A DNA stretch of 64,000 bases. Source: Streptomyces globisporus (GTDB lineage: Bacteria > Actinomycetota > Actinomycetes > Streptomycetales > Streptomycetaceae). Below the pieces are notes generated by a model that did no database searches, was not told the DNA's origin, and worked only from the letters and a program-made list of their open reading frames with translations. The DNA is taken from positions 62,001 through 126,000 of the forward strand of contig BMTG01000005.1 of assembly GCA_014649555.1 (NCBI GenBank), in the 5' to 3' direction. The position numbers and the translations under genes were made by a program. Below are positions 34,265 to 43,342 of this stretch, in pieces. Every line of letters begins with the position of its first letter. Position 1 is the first letter of the stretch.

Positions 34265-37200
34265 GCCCCAGCCCATGAAAGTCACTCATTATCTCCTTCT
34301 CGGGCCGCTTCTCCCGACTGCCGAATCTTCCAAGCAGGCAGTTCTCACGGAGGTGGTGCGGCTGCACGAGTCTGGGGGCCAGCTCAATGCGATCGTCGTC
34401 CTCGGTACCGCGGGCGTCCCGGGCGAGGCCAAAAGCCTCGTCGAGGACGTGCAGTTCGCCTGCCTGGAGCAGGGGTACGAGCCCGCCGTCGCCATTGTCC
34501 CTGGACCCTACGACCTCCGCACCATGTCGCCCAGAAGGTTGTTGGCGCGGAACCTGGCTGAAGGCTGGCAGGAGGTCGCACCTGACCTGTGGGACGGGAC
34601 CATGACCGAGGACATCGTCCAGCCCTTGCGCGAGGACGTCTTTCCGGACTTCGCTCCCTGGGCGGCGGACATTGCGGACTCTTGCCCGGACTGGTACCCC
34701 GGTCTGCTGCCCGGCGACGGCTCCCTGCGGCAGCGGGTAGGCGAACGCACAATTGGCATGGTGTGCGTGAACACCGTTTTCCGTATGGTGGCCGACGATG
34801 CACCCGCCACCCTTGCCAGTTGCTCCGCTGAGCAGCTGGACAAAGCCGTGGGGGAGTCTTTTGCAGCCTGGGCAGCACACAATGATTTCACCCTACTCCT
34901 GGCCGGCCGGAGCGCCGAACTACCACACCTGCCACCGACGGCAGCACCGTTGCTCGCTCTGGCGGGAAGTGGCGAGGAATCCTCTCAGGGGTGGCACCTG
35001 CCATTCGATGCTGCCGCCACTGCCCACCTGCTGGTGCGTGTGGACGTGGGAGGGGGGCGACCGGTTGTCACGGACACCGCCACCCGCCGTCAGCTGCCAT
35101 CGGCCGTCCATCCCCGTACGTCTCCAGCCAGCCGCGTGATCCCTGCACCTCCGCAGGAGGAGCCGTACGACGAGAAACCCCTGCTTGACGACTTCTACCG
35201 GTACACGGCGTCCGGCCAGATGGTCCTCGTGGTGGTTTCAGGAACCGATGAGAACGTCATCAGCACAGACACTCTCAACCACCGGCTTGCGGAAGCCGTC
35301 TTCGGATCGATACCACAGCCTTTGCCTGCATTGCACGAGACCTGGGTGGCAGCCCGCCGCCAGCTCGCCGAGCAGCAGATGGAGTTGCATCTCAGGGCAC
35401 TGGCCGCTCCAGACGGCCAAGACGCGCAGACAACGCACGGGCTGATGCGTGCCCCGTGGTCACGCATCTACGACTTCACCGGCAGCAGCACCATGGCCTC
35501 CGTACACAACGCCCACCTTGCCGACGTGGTGTCCCTGGTTGATGCGTGTAAGGACTTTCCGACTGGCAAACGTAACGCTCTCGAAGCCATAGCCATGCAC
35601 GGCTGGCCAGGTAAGGAGGATGCCCCCCAAGACTTCAGCGACGCCTGGTCAACCCCAGGCAACGACGCGCGCAGTTTGTGGTTCCGGCGCTTCCGGGCAG
35701 AACTGCTGACCCGGCCGGTGGTCTTCTTTTCCGCCACCGCCAACAGCCCGGCTTTGTGGGAGACCCTAGGGATTTCCCGGAGCATGTCTTTCGGGGAAGA
35801 CGACTTCCCGAGGTTCCTCGTCACCCCGGAGGGAACGTCTGCCGACCGGGCACGGCTCCGCGAGGCAGGTCTCCGCCATATCCGCATGGCCCCTAGCGAC
35901 TTCGTACAGCGTTGTCTCGGCAGCGGAATCCACGCCCTAGCCGAGGGACAGCGTGTCCTCAACGAGGAGTACGGGAAAACGCGCGACGGTGTTGGTGTCG
36001 TCCGGGTGGCGCGCCTCGTCGAGAACGCTCCCGCAGGCAGTCGCGAGTTCCTCATGGGGCGAGACCCGACGTGGGGCGACATTAAGAGCAAGAAGATCGC
36101 GGCACAGCTGTCCCTGGCCGCTAAGGTCGAGGAGCGGGCCCATCCCGCCGAAGGGGGCCGACTGCCGATCGTACTCTTGAAGGGCACGGCCGGTTCCGGT
36201 AAAACGACCGCCCTGATGCAATTCGCCTACCGGCTCCACAAAGAGGGAAGAAATGCCGGCTGGGTAGACCGCAGGGCGTCGCTACCGCCCCATGAAGTCG
36301 AGCGTCAGGCACGTCAGCAGCGATTCGAAGCGATCTTCGTGGACGACGCGGACATGTTCACGAGCCGAGCGTCCTCCCTCCTGAAGAACCTGAACGACGA
36401 CGGCCGTGCCCTTGTGATTGCCGCGATCCGTGTCACCCGCCAGTCAGAGCTGGGTGCCGGATTCCCCGCCGAAGTCGTCAGCTCCGACCAGTTACTGAAT
36501 GACGACGACCTCGAAAAGATCATAAAGTCACTGGCAAAGAATGCGCTGATCGGCAACCTCAAGCAATATTTCTTCATGCACCAGAAGGTCGCGAGGCTCC
36601 GGGAGAAATGTGACCAAGGACTGCTGGCCGCCATGATCGAGGCGGTGACCGGGACCTCCTTGACTCAGAAAGTGAAGAGCGAGTTTGAGGAGCTTAACCA
36701 GATCCAGCGCGCCCCATATGCCGTGGTGTCCTTCTCCGACTCCTCTCTCGTCTTCCAACAGCGCGGCATCGACGAAGCGGACTTGTTGGAAATCGTTTCC
36801 CACCCGGACCCGCCGGACTGGAGCCACCGGACCGCGGTCAAGCAGCTCGTGCAGATGAACTTGCTGGTGCGCACCGGTGATGGTCGGTTGCATTGTCGGC
36901 AGCGGACTATTGCCGATACCGTTGTCGAGACCGTGCTCCAGGAGCGCAAGGGCGACCTGGAGTGGGTGATTGCCAAACTGTTACTGTTCTACGCAGGACG
37001 TGCCTGGCACATTAAGGACAACCGGCATCGCGACCGGAGCGCCATGATTAAGCTGCTCAATCACGACACTATGCGACGTCTGGACTTGGACGCCGAATCA
37101 GTGCGGCGGATTTATGACGCCGCGCACCAGTTTTTGGATGACGACCACCATTATTGGCTGCAGCGCGCTGAGTATGAGGCCGAGCAAGGCCGGCTCGATC

Positions 37201-37616
37201 TCGCCAAGAACCACCTTGCGGCAGCGAAGAACTGTCCCAACGGCGGTGAGGATCGCTTTGTCCTCACCGCCGACGCCAGGGTCCGGCTGCGTTCCTCGAT
37301 GCAGAACCCGACCAGTCCACAGTTGATGCGGGCGGCTGAGCGTGCCGTGCACGACCTGTCTACCGTCGCCACCAAGTACCGCAGCCAGGCTCCGCATGCT
37401 TTCGTCGCGCTCGCCCGCGAGGGCAGCCGGTGGTTGGAGAAGTGCGGTGAAGCACTGACTCCGCAGAAGTACGAGGAAGTACTGGATCGGATCACGGAGG
37501 GTGTGGCACTCGGCAAGAAGTGCTGTCCGGATAACAATCAGGTCGGGTATGCCCTCGACGAGTCTGGACCAAGGTTGAGGCAGCTTATTCAAAAGGGGCC
37601 AGGTATCCCGATCTGA
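34257..37616 (+). CDS. STAND-type P-loop NTPase with degenerate phosphoesterase- and SIR2-like modules
   Basis: 1119 aa. Residues 1-250 follow the calcineurin-like phosphoesterase plan, but the metal-ligand positions are lost: the GD motif reads VVLGTAG and the GNHD position reads VPGPYD. Residues about 300-560 follow the SIR2_2 plan (APWSRIYDFTGSS where TTNYD is expected, VVFFSATANSPALWETL), again without the catalytic residues. An apparently intact ATPase follows: Walker A LKGTAGSGKTTALMQF (about 643-651) and Walker B FEAIFVDDADMF (about 694-700). The C-terminal third is helical with TPR-like repeats, probably the sensor. Avs-like antiphage STAND proteins share this order. Base composition is lower in GC than the core genes. 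Confidence 0.75.
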   Translation: MPEPQPMKVTHYLLLGPLLPTAESSKQAVLTEVVRLHESGGQLNAIVVLGTAGVPGEAKSLVEDVQFACLEQGYEPAVAIVPGPYDLRTMSPRRLLARNLAEGWQEVAPDLWDGTMTEDIVQPLREDVFPDFAPWAADIADSCPDWYPGLLPGDGSLRQRVGERTIGMVCVNTVFRMVADDAPATLASCSAEQLDKAVGESFAAWAAHNDFTLLLAGRSAELPHLPPTAAPLLALAGSGEESSQGWHLPFDAAATAHLLVRVDVGGGRPVVTDTATRRQLPSAVHPRTSPASRVIPAPPQEEPYDEKPLLDDFYRYTASGQMVLVVVSGTDENVISTDTLNHRLAEAVFGSIPQPLPALHETWVAARRQLAEQQMELHLRALAAPDGQDAQTTHGLMRAPWSRIYDFTGSSTMASVHNAHLADVVSLVDACKDFPTGKRNALEAIAMHGWPGKEDAPQDFSDAWSTPGNDARSLWFRRFRAELLTRPVVFFSATANSPALWETLGISRSMSFGEDDFPRFLVTPEGTSADRARLREAGLRHIRMAPSDFVQRCLGSGIHALAEGQRVLNEEYGKTRDGVGVVRVARLVENAPAGSREFLMGRDPTWGDIKSKKIAAQLSLAAKVEERAHPAEGGRLPIVLLKGTAGSGKTTALMQFAYRLHKEGRNAGWVDRRASLPPHEVERQARQQRFEAIFVDDADMFTSRASSLLKNLNDDGRALVIAAIRVTRQSELGAGFPAEVVSSDQLLNDDDLEKIIKSLAKNALIGNLKQYFFMHQKVARLREKCDQGLLAAMIEAVTGTSLTQKVKSEFEELNQIQRAPYAVVSFSDSSLVFQQRGIDEADLLEIVSHPDPPDWSHRTAVKQLVQMNLLVRTGDGRLHCRQRTIADTVVETVLQERKGDLEWVIAKLLLFYAGRAWHIKDNRHRDRSAMIKLLNHDTMRRLDLDAESVRRIYDAAHQFLDDDHHYWLQRAEYEAEQGRLDLAKNHLAAAKNCPNGGEDRFVLTADARVRLRSSMQNPTSPQLMRAAERAVHDLSTVATKYRSQAPHAFVALAREGSRWLEKCGEALTPQKYEEVLDRITEGVALGKKCCPDNNQVGYALDESGPRLRQLIQKGPGIPI

Positions 37617-37658
37617 TCGTGCGGCTGCTGGCCACAGGTTGGGCACGCGCATGTGCGC

Positions 37659-37682
37659 GGTCTCAGTTCTGGTCTCATTCGG
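37659..37682 (+). repeat. candidate integrase arm site, right end of island I
   Basis: GGTCTCAGTTCTGGTCTCAT, almost the same as the site at 13369. It ends 92 bp before att repeat 2, the same spacing as in the next island. Confidence 0.6.
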
Positions 37683-37773
37683 CCCCGTCCGGGTTCGTCC
37701 GGACGGGGCCGACCCGAACGTCCCGCCGCAGCTCAGAACTCCTACGACCCCCGCCGAACCCCCGCACGAACAT

Positions 37774-37890
37774 TTGGAAAGCGTGTTGGGGGCAACCTCT
37801 CACGAGTTCGAATCTCGTATCCTCCGCCATTGCTCTCACCGGGCAATACGTCGAAGGGCCCCACCGTTCGCGGTGGGGCCCTTCGACGTT
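37774..37890 (+). repeat. att repeat 2 (junction of islands I and II)
   Basis: Direct repeat of 13248-13364, with one change in the tRNA part (CAACCTCTC for CAACCCCTC) and one in the terminator loop. Only the 3' part of tRNA-Ser is present, so it is not a functional tRNA. Confidence 0.92.
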
Positions 37891-37963
37891 GCTTGTGTCG
37901 CCCCTCCCAATCGCGGTCGGCTACCCGCTCCCCTCCCGGTGACGCCGCTTACGATCGCCGGTC

Positions 37964-38430
37964 ATGGACTGGCTCGGATGCACGGCGAAGCTCGGGTCCT
38001 GGAACGGGATACGGGCCCCGCACAAGCCCCTGCTGCTCGCCGACTACGTGCCGGCCAACAGGACAACGCTGACCCGCCCTTTCCAGCATCTGGTCAGCGC
38101 CGGGGGGGGGGTGGGAAGTACGAACCGATCGGGGGCCCGGCAGTCCTGGCACCGGCGTGCGGGAGCTGCGGGAGGCGGTGGGGCTGGAGCCGGTGGAGTC
38201 CAAACCGCTCTCGGCCGGGCCGCGGCAACGAAACCGGCGTCGGCGAAGACCACCGCATCCTGGTAGCGCAAGAGTTCGTCGGACGGAGTCCTGCGGCCCG
38301 CGAACGCGTGACAGCGCTGGCGGGCCTCCGCTTGGCCGGCCTCCGGCCGGGCACGAGCCCGGCGTGCCACCGGTTCTGGCACACCAGACCGTTCTTCCAC
38401 GGCGTCCCGCGCCTCGTCTCCAGGACGTAA
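37964..38430 (+). pseudogene. remnant of a ScoMcrA-like HNH restriction endonuclease
   Basis: The start reads MDWLGCTAKLGSWNGIRAPH then KPLLLADYV and NRTTLTRPFQHLV. This is the N-terminal pattern of Streptomyces McrA-type endonucleases, where it resembles DWL..L..LRTW...RAPHKPLLLL. A G-run of 10 (38102-38111) interrupts the frame, and the continuing homology (GVRELREAV at about 38155) is in another frame. Much of the internal sequence and the HNH end are missing. ScoMcrA-type enzymes cut phosphorothioated or methylated DNA. Identification rests on this short pattern. Confidence 0.5.
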
Positions 38431-38600
38431 TCGTCCGGCCCCGCAGGCCCGTGCTGGGGCGACAGCCGTTATCGGACAAGGTCACCCGAACCGCAGTGGA
38501 AACGGCCGGGGCGACGTAGAACTCATGGAGGCGGGCGGCTCAAGAGGTCGCGTACGGGGCAGGGGCGGGCCGCGTACAGGACAGACGGGGAAGGCGACGA

Positions 38601-39287
38601 GTGCTGTCAGACGAGTCATGGCGCGAGCTGAGGGACCAGGGGGCGACCCGCGCCTTCCGCGAACGCAGCGTGATGCTGAGACAGGGCTCCGCGGGAACGC
38701 ACCTGCTCGCCCTCACCGACGGCCTTGCCAAGGTCGTGTGCCGGGAACCGGGCGGAGTCGTGACCTGGCTGGCCTTCCGAGGGCCGGGGGACCTGTTGGG
38801 CGAGGTGTCCGTCTTCAACGGCACGCCACGCATGGCAGAAGTGGTCGCGCTCACCCCCTGCACGGCTGTCGTACTGGAGGCGGAACGGTTCCGCCGATTC
38901 ATCGAACAGCGCGGTCTCATCATGGACTTGATGCGCCAGGCCCTCTCCCGACTGCGAGAGTCCGACGCCCACCGCACCGAACTGCTGACCCTGCCGCTGG
39001 TCGTCCGGCTGGCGCGGGCACTCCTGCGCCTTGCCGAACTCACCGCGCCCGGATCCGAATCGGGCGTCGTGCGGCTGACCGGCCTGAGCCAGGAGGAGAT
39101 CGCCCAGGCGACCGGAGTGACCCGCAATGCGGTCATCACTGGACTGCAACGGCTGAGAGAGTCCGGCGCGGTGGAGACTGCCCGCAGAGTGATCGTCATC
39201 AAGGACATGAAGGCGCTGCGCGACTGGGCGACGACCGCGCCGGGGACCACACCCGCCTCGACCTTCTCGCCGTCCTCGGCTGAATGA
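38601..39287 (+). CDS. Crp/Fnr-family transcriptional regulator
   Basis: 228 aa with a GTG start. A cyclic-nucleotide-binding beta-barrel covers about residues 15-125 (VMLRQGSAGTHLLALTDGLA, GDLLGEVSVFNG). A Crp-type winged helix follows (LTGLSQEEIAQATGVTRNAV, ITGLQRLRESGAVE). It lies 170 bp upstream of a nucleotide-cyclase gene on the same strand, so it may sense the cyclase product and control the operon. In many diverged Crp proteins the nucleotide site is non-functional, so ligand binding is not assured. Confidence 0.9.
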   Translation: MLSDESWRELRDQGATRAFRERSVMLRQGSAGTHLLALTDGLAKVVCREPGGVVTWLAFRGPGDLLGEVSVFNGTPRMAEVVALTPCTAVVLEAERFRRFIEQRGLIMDLMRQALSRLRESDAHRTELLTLPLVVRLARALLRLAELTAPGSESGVVRLTGLSQEEIAQATGVTRNAVITGLQRLRESGAVETARRVIVIKDMKALRDWATTAPGTTPASTFSPSSAE

Positions 39288-39456
39288 ACGCGCCCGCGTC
39301 GGGAGCGGGAGCCGTCGTCTGAGCACGCCCACGCTGTGACGTGGGACACCTGCGGAGTGCCCTGCGCTGTGCAGTCGGACGGACGGAACCGACGGAACCT
39401 CGAATCAGCCGGCCACCGGCTTCGTCACCGTCCCACCGTCCACGAGGAGATCACGC

Positions 39457-40365
39457 ATGTCCACGCCCGTGCCCGCCCCGTACACCGAGAGCCGATCACT
39501 TCCTCCATACCGCGCCCTGTTCGCCGTCGATGCAAAGGACTTCACCGGTCTTCCCGCCGTGCAGCACGGTCCGGTAAGCCAGTTGATCCCCGAACTCGTT
39601 GACCAGGCGCTCGAGCGAGCCGGGCTCAACGAGCTGCGCGACTCCAAGCGGTTTCCGGCCAACACCGGCGACGGCGTGGTGTTCGGCTTCGATCCGGCGT
39701 TGCTGCCTTTTGTCCTCTGGCCATTCCTGGGAGTGCTGGACGACATCCTCGGCGCATACAACAGGCAGTGCGTGGGCCCTCGTATCCGGCTCCGGGCCAG
39801 CGTCCACGTCGGGCCGCTTCCGGACGCGGGAGGTGTCGGCGACGGCAACGGCATCGCCCGCAACGACACGCACCGGCTGCTGGACTCCCGTCCGGTCAAG
39901 GCCATCTTGGCTGCGGCGAGCGAGCAGGTCACCCACCTGGCCGCGATCATCTCCCAGCGCGTCTACGAGGACGTCGTGCTCGGCGCGTACACCGGGCTGC
40001 ACCCCGACCGCTGTGTGGAGGTCCCGGCCACCGTGGAGGGAAAGAACTTCTCGCAGCGGGCATGGCTTTACGTCCCGTCGCCGTCCGGAAACCTCGTACA
40101 GGCCGGTGTGCGACCGCGCGAGGAATCCGCGGTACCGGCCGGCGCATCCACCGATCAGGAACAAGACCTGGTGACGCGGCCCGGCACGCACTACAGCGGC
40201 AACACGCAGCATGTCGCTGAGGGCGCCGCCGTGATGGGGAGCGTCGGACGGGACATCACGTACACCGGCGGTTCCACCTCGTACCGCGGCACAAACCAGC
40301 ACTGGGGCGGTGGCGACAACGTGGCGGGCGACAAGCGGGTCGGCGAAGCCGGAGACCACCGGTGA
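39457..40365 (+). CDS. class III nucleotide cyclase-like protein with C-terminal signalling motif
   Basis: 302 aa. The class III cyclase plan is visible: metal Asp residues in FAVDAKDFTG (Asp25 or Asp28) and TGDGVVFGF (Asp72), a strand IRLRASVHVGPL, and the transition-state pair in ARNDTHRLLDS (Asn136, Arg140). Catalysis therefore looks possible. Product specificity cannot be assigned; Pycsar enzymes of this class make cUMP or cCMP. After the cyclase domain a flexible linker leads to NTQHVAEGAAVMGSVGRDIT (residues 249-268), a Gly-rich motif resembling amyloid-signalling sequences. RBS GAGGAGA lies 7 bp before the ATG. First gene of a four-gene overlapping operon. Confidence 0.75.
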   Translation: MSTPVPAPYTESRSLPPYRALFAVDAKDFTGLPAVQHGPVSQLIPELVDQALERAGLNELRDSKRFPANTGDGVVFGFDPALLPFVLWPFLGVLDDILGAYNRQCVGPRIRLRASVHVGPLPDAGGVGDGNGIARNDTHRLLDSRPVKAILAAASEQVTHLAAIISQRVYEDVVLGAYTGLHPDRCVEVPATVEGKNFSQRAWLYVPSPSGNLVQAGVRPREESAVPAGASTDQEQDLVTRPGTHYSGNTQHVAEGAAVMGSVGRDITYTGGSTSYRGTNQHWGGGDNVAGDKRVGEAGDHR

Positions 40366-42437
40366 GCGCCGACGCGGACACCTCTCCTGAGCCGGGCGGT
40401 CCGGACGCCGACGGCCGACCGGGTCCGAGGAACTCCTACCGGGACAACCAGCAGCGGCTGGACCACGGCATGGCGGTCATGGGCGGAATCGCCGGCGACG
40501 TCACCATGATGATCGGCGCCCCGCTCGACGAGACCGCCACGGACCACATCGTCAAACCTCGCCTGCGGGAAGGCCCGTACCCCGCGGACGACGTCCACGC
40601 CCGCTTGCGCGGATTCGTCGAACCACCGGCCTACGCACAGTGCCGGAAGATGCTGGACTGTCACATCCTGATACTGAGGGCCGTCAGCGGCACAGGCGCG
40701 AGCACCGCCGCGTTCGCGCTGCTGGCAGAACGGCACGGAGTCGGCGGCATCACCGGCCTGGACTCATCGGACGACCTCTCACGCTGGCGCCCCAAGAAGG
40801 GGTGCGGCTATCTGCTCCAAGGTCTGTCCCCGGCGACCGCCGCCTCGCTCGGCGAAGTCGCGCTCACCGCACTGGCCGCGCTGCTGCGTCGATCGGGCGC
40901 CCATCTGGTCGTCACCGTGCGGGCGGAGATGGCGCTTCCCGGCGACACTGCGCCCTGGCAGGTCGTGCACCGCCCGCCGCCGTCGGCCGAGGTGGCCACG
41001 AACCGCCTGAACGCCATGGTCAAGGCGGGTGAGCTCGCTCCTGGGCGGGGGGCTGAGGCACTGGGACACCTAGCGTCCCCAGACTTCACCGGCTATCTGC
41101 ACGCTCACCCGATGCCCAGGGACGGTGTCGATGTGGCGGAGGGACTGCGTGACCTCGTCGTGTCGGGAAAGTCCGCTGCTTCCGTACTCGACGAACTGCA
41201 AACCGGCAGTCCCGCGGCGGCCCGCAAAGCGCTGGCGGAGTCGAGCCACCGGGCCGACAGTCTCTCCCTGATGGCCGCCATCTCGCTGCTGTCCGGACAG
41301 GACCGTACGGTCCTTGAGGAGTTCAGCGCGATTCTCCGCCCCCACATCGACGAACGCGGCGGCCCTGCACCGGTTACCGCCGGGCGGCCGGAGCGTGTCG
41401 ATGCGCGCGGAATGGTCACGGAAGGGCCGCAGACGCGGCGCGACGTTCTCGGACCGGCCTTCGAGGACCGATTGGCGGCCGTCGGTGCACGCCTGCTGCC
41501 GCCCCGTTTCGAGCGCTATCCGGTCCAGCCGGTCGTCTTCTCCGGCCGACACCGGTCGGACGCCCTGCTCCGGTGCCTCTGGCTGGACTACGAGGGCATG
41601 GCGGGCCTGCTGTGGAGGACTCTGGACGAGGCCCCCCACCGCTCGGGCATCGAACTGCCGGCGGGTCGGGCGATCGGGAAGGTACTGGCCCACGCGACCG
41701 GCCCGGACACTCTGCGCCAGCTGCACCCCTTCGCCTCGTCGGGCAAGCGCTGGCACCGCCGTCTGGTGGCCTACGCGCTCGGAGAGATGGTCCAGTACCC
41801 CGCTCTCACGGGCGCGGTACGGGACCTGTTACGGCAATGGAGCCGGGCCACCCTCGTCACCCTCCGCTGCACCGTGGCCGAGACCTGCGCCGGCAGCTAC
41901 GGCCTGGCCCGGCCCGCCGTCGCTCTGAAACTCCTGGACGCCACACTGGACGAGTCGGAAAAAGACCTGGAGCGCGGATTGCGTACAGCGGTGTCCTTCG
42001 CTCTCAGCACCCTTCTCTCCGAGGACGCCAACCACGCCCCAGTCCTCGACCGCCTGCGGGAGTGGCAGGGGGCCGATCCGGGCACACAGCGTCACGCCAT
42101 GGCGGTGCATGTCATCGAATCGATGAGCCAGACGGCCTTCCCCCGGCCCGGCGCGCCGGGCGTACGGCGCGTGAGTCTCGCCGACCTGCTCGTGAACCAC
42201 CGCGAGCCGGCCCTCGACCTCGTGGTCGCAGCGCTGGACGACCCTGCCACCCACGAAGCGACAGCGGCGGGCCTGTCCCTGATCGAGAGCGACCCGGACC
42301 TACGGCACCGGACTGCCTTCCCGCACTTCCTCGCTTCACTCTCCGGCACAGCCCGGAGCCACCGTGGCGTCATGCGATTCGCCCTGCGCCGCCATCGCGT
42401 CCGTACGGCCTCCCCAGCAGAAGGGTTCGCCCCATGA
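40362..42437 (+). CDS. degenerate STAND-like NTPase with N-terminal signalling motif
   Basis: 691 aa, GTG start overlapping the cyclase stop. The N-terminus has LDHGMAVMGGIAGDVTMMIG (residues 33-52), matching the cyclase's C-terminal motif. An ATPase-like fold follows in which the P-loop reads AVSGTGASTA (about 107-116). The expected Lys is replaced, so ATP hydrolysis is unlikely and the protein resembles inactive STAND proteins (iSTAND). LLRRSGAHLVVTVRAE may be the Walker B/sensor strand. The rest is helical, repeat-like and Ala/Leu-rich. It probably acts as a scaffold or sensor that gates the cyclase or effector. Confidence 0.65.
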   Translation: MSADADTSPEPGGPDADGRPGPRNSYRDNQQRLDHGMAVMGGIAGDVTMMIGAPLDETATDHIVKPRLREGPYPADDVHARLRGFVEPPAYAQCRKMLDCHILILRAVSGTGASTAAFALLAERHGVGGITGLDSSDDLSRWRPKKGCGYLLQGLSPATAASLGEVALTALAALLRRSGAHLVVTVRAEMALPGDTAPWQVVHRPPPSAEVATNRLNAMVKAGELAPGRGAEALGHLASPDFTGYLHAHPMPRDGVDVAEGLRDLVVSGKSAASVLDELQTGSPAAARKALAESSHRADSLSLMAAISLLSGQDRTVLEEFSAILRPHIDERGGPAPVTAGRPERVDARGMVTEGPQTRRDVLGPAFEDRLAAVGARLLPPRFERYPVQPVVFSGRHRSDALLRCLWLDYEGMAGLLWRTLDEAPHRSGIELPAGRAIGKVLAHATGPDTLRQLHPFASSGKRWHRRLVAYALGEMVQYPALTGAVRDLLRQWSRATLVTLRCTVAETCAGSYGLARPAVALKLLDATLDESEKDLERGLRTAVSFALSTLLSEDANHAPVLDRLREWQGADPGTQRHAMAVHVIESMSQTAFPRPGAPGVRRVSLADLLVNHREPALDLVVAALDDPATHEATAAGLSLIESDPDLRHRTAFPHFLASLSGTARSHRGVMRFALRRHRVRTASPAEGFAP

Positions 42438-43342
42438 CAGGCCCGCTCATCACTCCCCTGAACTCCTCGCCAGCCTGGCAGCTGTTCCGCCTACGCCTCG
42501 GTACGCCGGAGGACCGAGCCTTGGTGTTTCTCGCGGACGACGGGACCGACGGAATGGTGCCGCCCCGCGGCGGCGACTACTGGGGCTATCCGCGACCGAC
42601 GGCGCGCGCGGTGCGTCAGGGGGACTTCTTCGACATCGTGTGGGTCTCGCTCGCGGAAAGGCGGATTTCGGTCGACATCCCGCGCCGGCCGCCGAAACCC
42701 CCTGCCCGTTACGGGGTCGCCTGGAAGATCACCAACCCGGTCATCGCTGCGAGGAACCGAATGACCGAGGAACGGGCCCGGCACCTGGTGGTCGGCCATA
42801 TCAGCGAGAACGCGACGTTGCCCGGCACCGCCGACCCGTTGCGGAAGCCCCCACCCCACTTCGGTACGACCGAGGTCGAACCGCCCGGCCAAACACGGGT
42901 GATCGACGGCTTCGGCCTCACGTACTGGTTCCTGGACCCTCCGGCCGCGCTTCTTCCTACCCCCGGCACCGATGCGGAACCCACCCTTCCGCCAGGCTTC
43001 GGCGAAGCCCACCGCGCGGCGTATCGCTTCTACCGGGAGGTTGTCGCGGGCGGCCCCGTCGGCCTGGCGGCCCTCTGGCTCCTGCACCAGCCGGAACAGG
43101 CGAGGGAGGTGCTCGACTGGACGGTGACTCACCGCAATCTCCTCTCCGACCGGGACGGCTGGGAACGCACCCTCGCGGCGACGCTTCAGTCACTGACACC
43201 TGAGGACCGGGGCTTCGTCGGTGTCAACCTGGCGCGTGTCCTGAGTGACGTGGGGGTCCCGCAGGGCGACGAGATTCTGCGCAGAATCGGCCACACCGAC
43301 GCGGCGGAGAACGGGAACGGCCCATACGGGGATCACCGGTGA
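42434..43342 (+). CDS. hypothetical protein of the cyclase operon
   Basis: 302 aa, starting within the upstream stop (ATGA) and ending within the start of the membrane gene. There is no membrane helix or recognisable catalytic motif. The N-terminal half appears beta-rich (DRALVFLADDGTDGMVPPRG, FFDIVWVSLAERRISVDIP) and the C-terminal half is helical. Conservation of overlap on both sides suggests an obligate component of the system, perhaps an adaptor or trigger sensor. Function unknown. Confidence 0.75.
   Translation: MTGPLITPLNSSPAWQLFRLRLGTPEDRALVFLADDGTDGMVPPRGGDYWGYPRPTARAVRQGDFFDIVWVSLAERRISVDIPRRPPKPPARYGVAWKITNPVIAARNRMTEERARHLVVGHISENATLPGTADPLRKPPPHFGTTEVEPPGQTRVIDGFGLTYWFLDPPAALLPTPGTDAEPTLPPGFGEAHRAAYRFYREVVAGGPVGLAALWLLHQPEQAREVLDWTVTHRNLLSDRDGWERTLAATLQSLTPEDRGFVGVNLARVLSDVGVPQGDEILRRIGHTDAAENGNGPYGDHR

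Larger units (their letters stand above)
13304..37890. mobile_element. genomic island I: integrative mobilizable element
   Basis: Bounded by att repeats at 13248 and 37774. It encodes an integrase, excisionase, XRE regulator, helicase-type replication protein, candidate origin, DUF2637 protein, MobC and relaxase, so it looks able to excise, replicate and be mobilised. No FtsK/SpoIIIE-like translocase is visible, so transfer would need help from another element. Cargo includes a type II R-M pair, a CBASS-like operon and a STAND NTPase module. The R-M and CBASS-like genes lie between attL and the integrase, an uncommon position. Confidence 0.85.
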
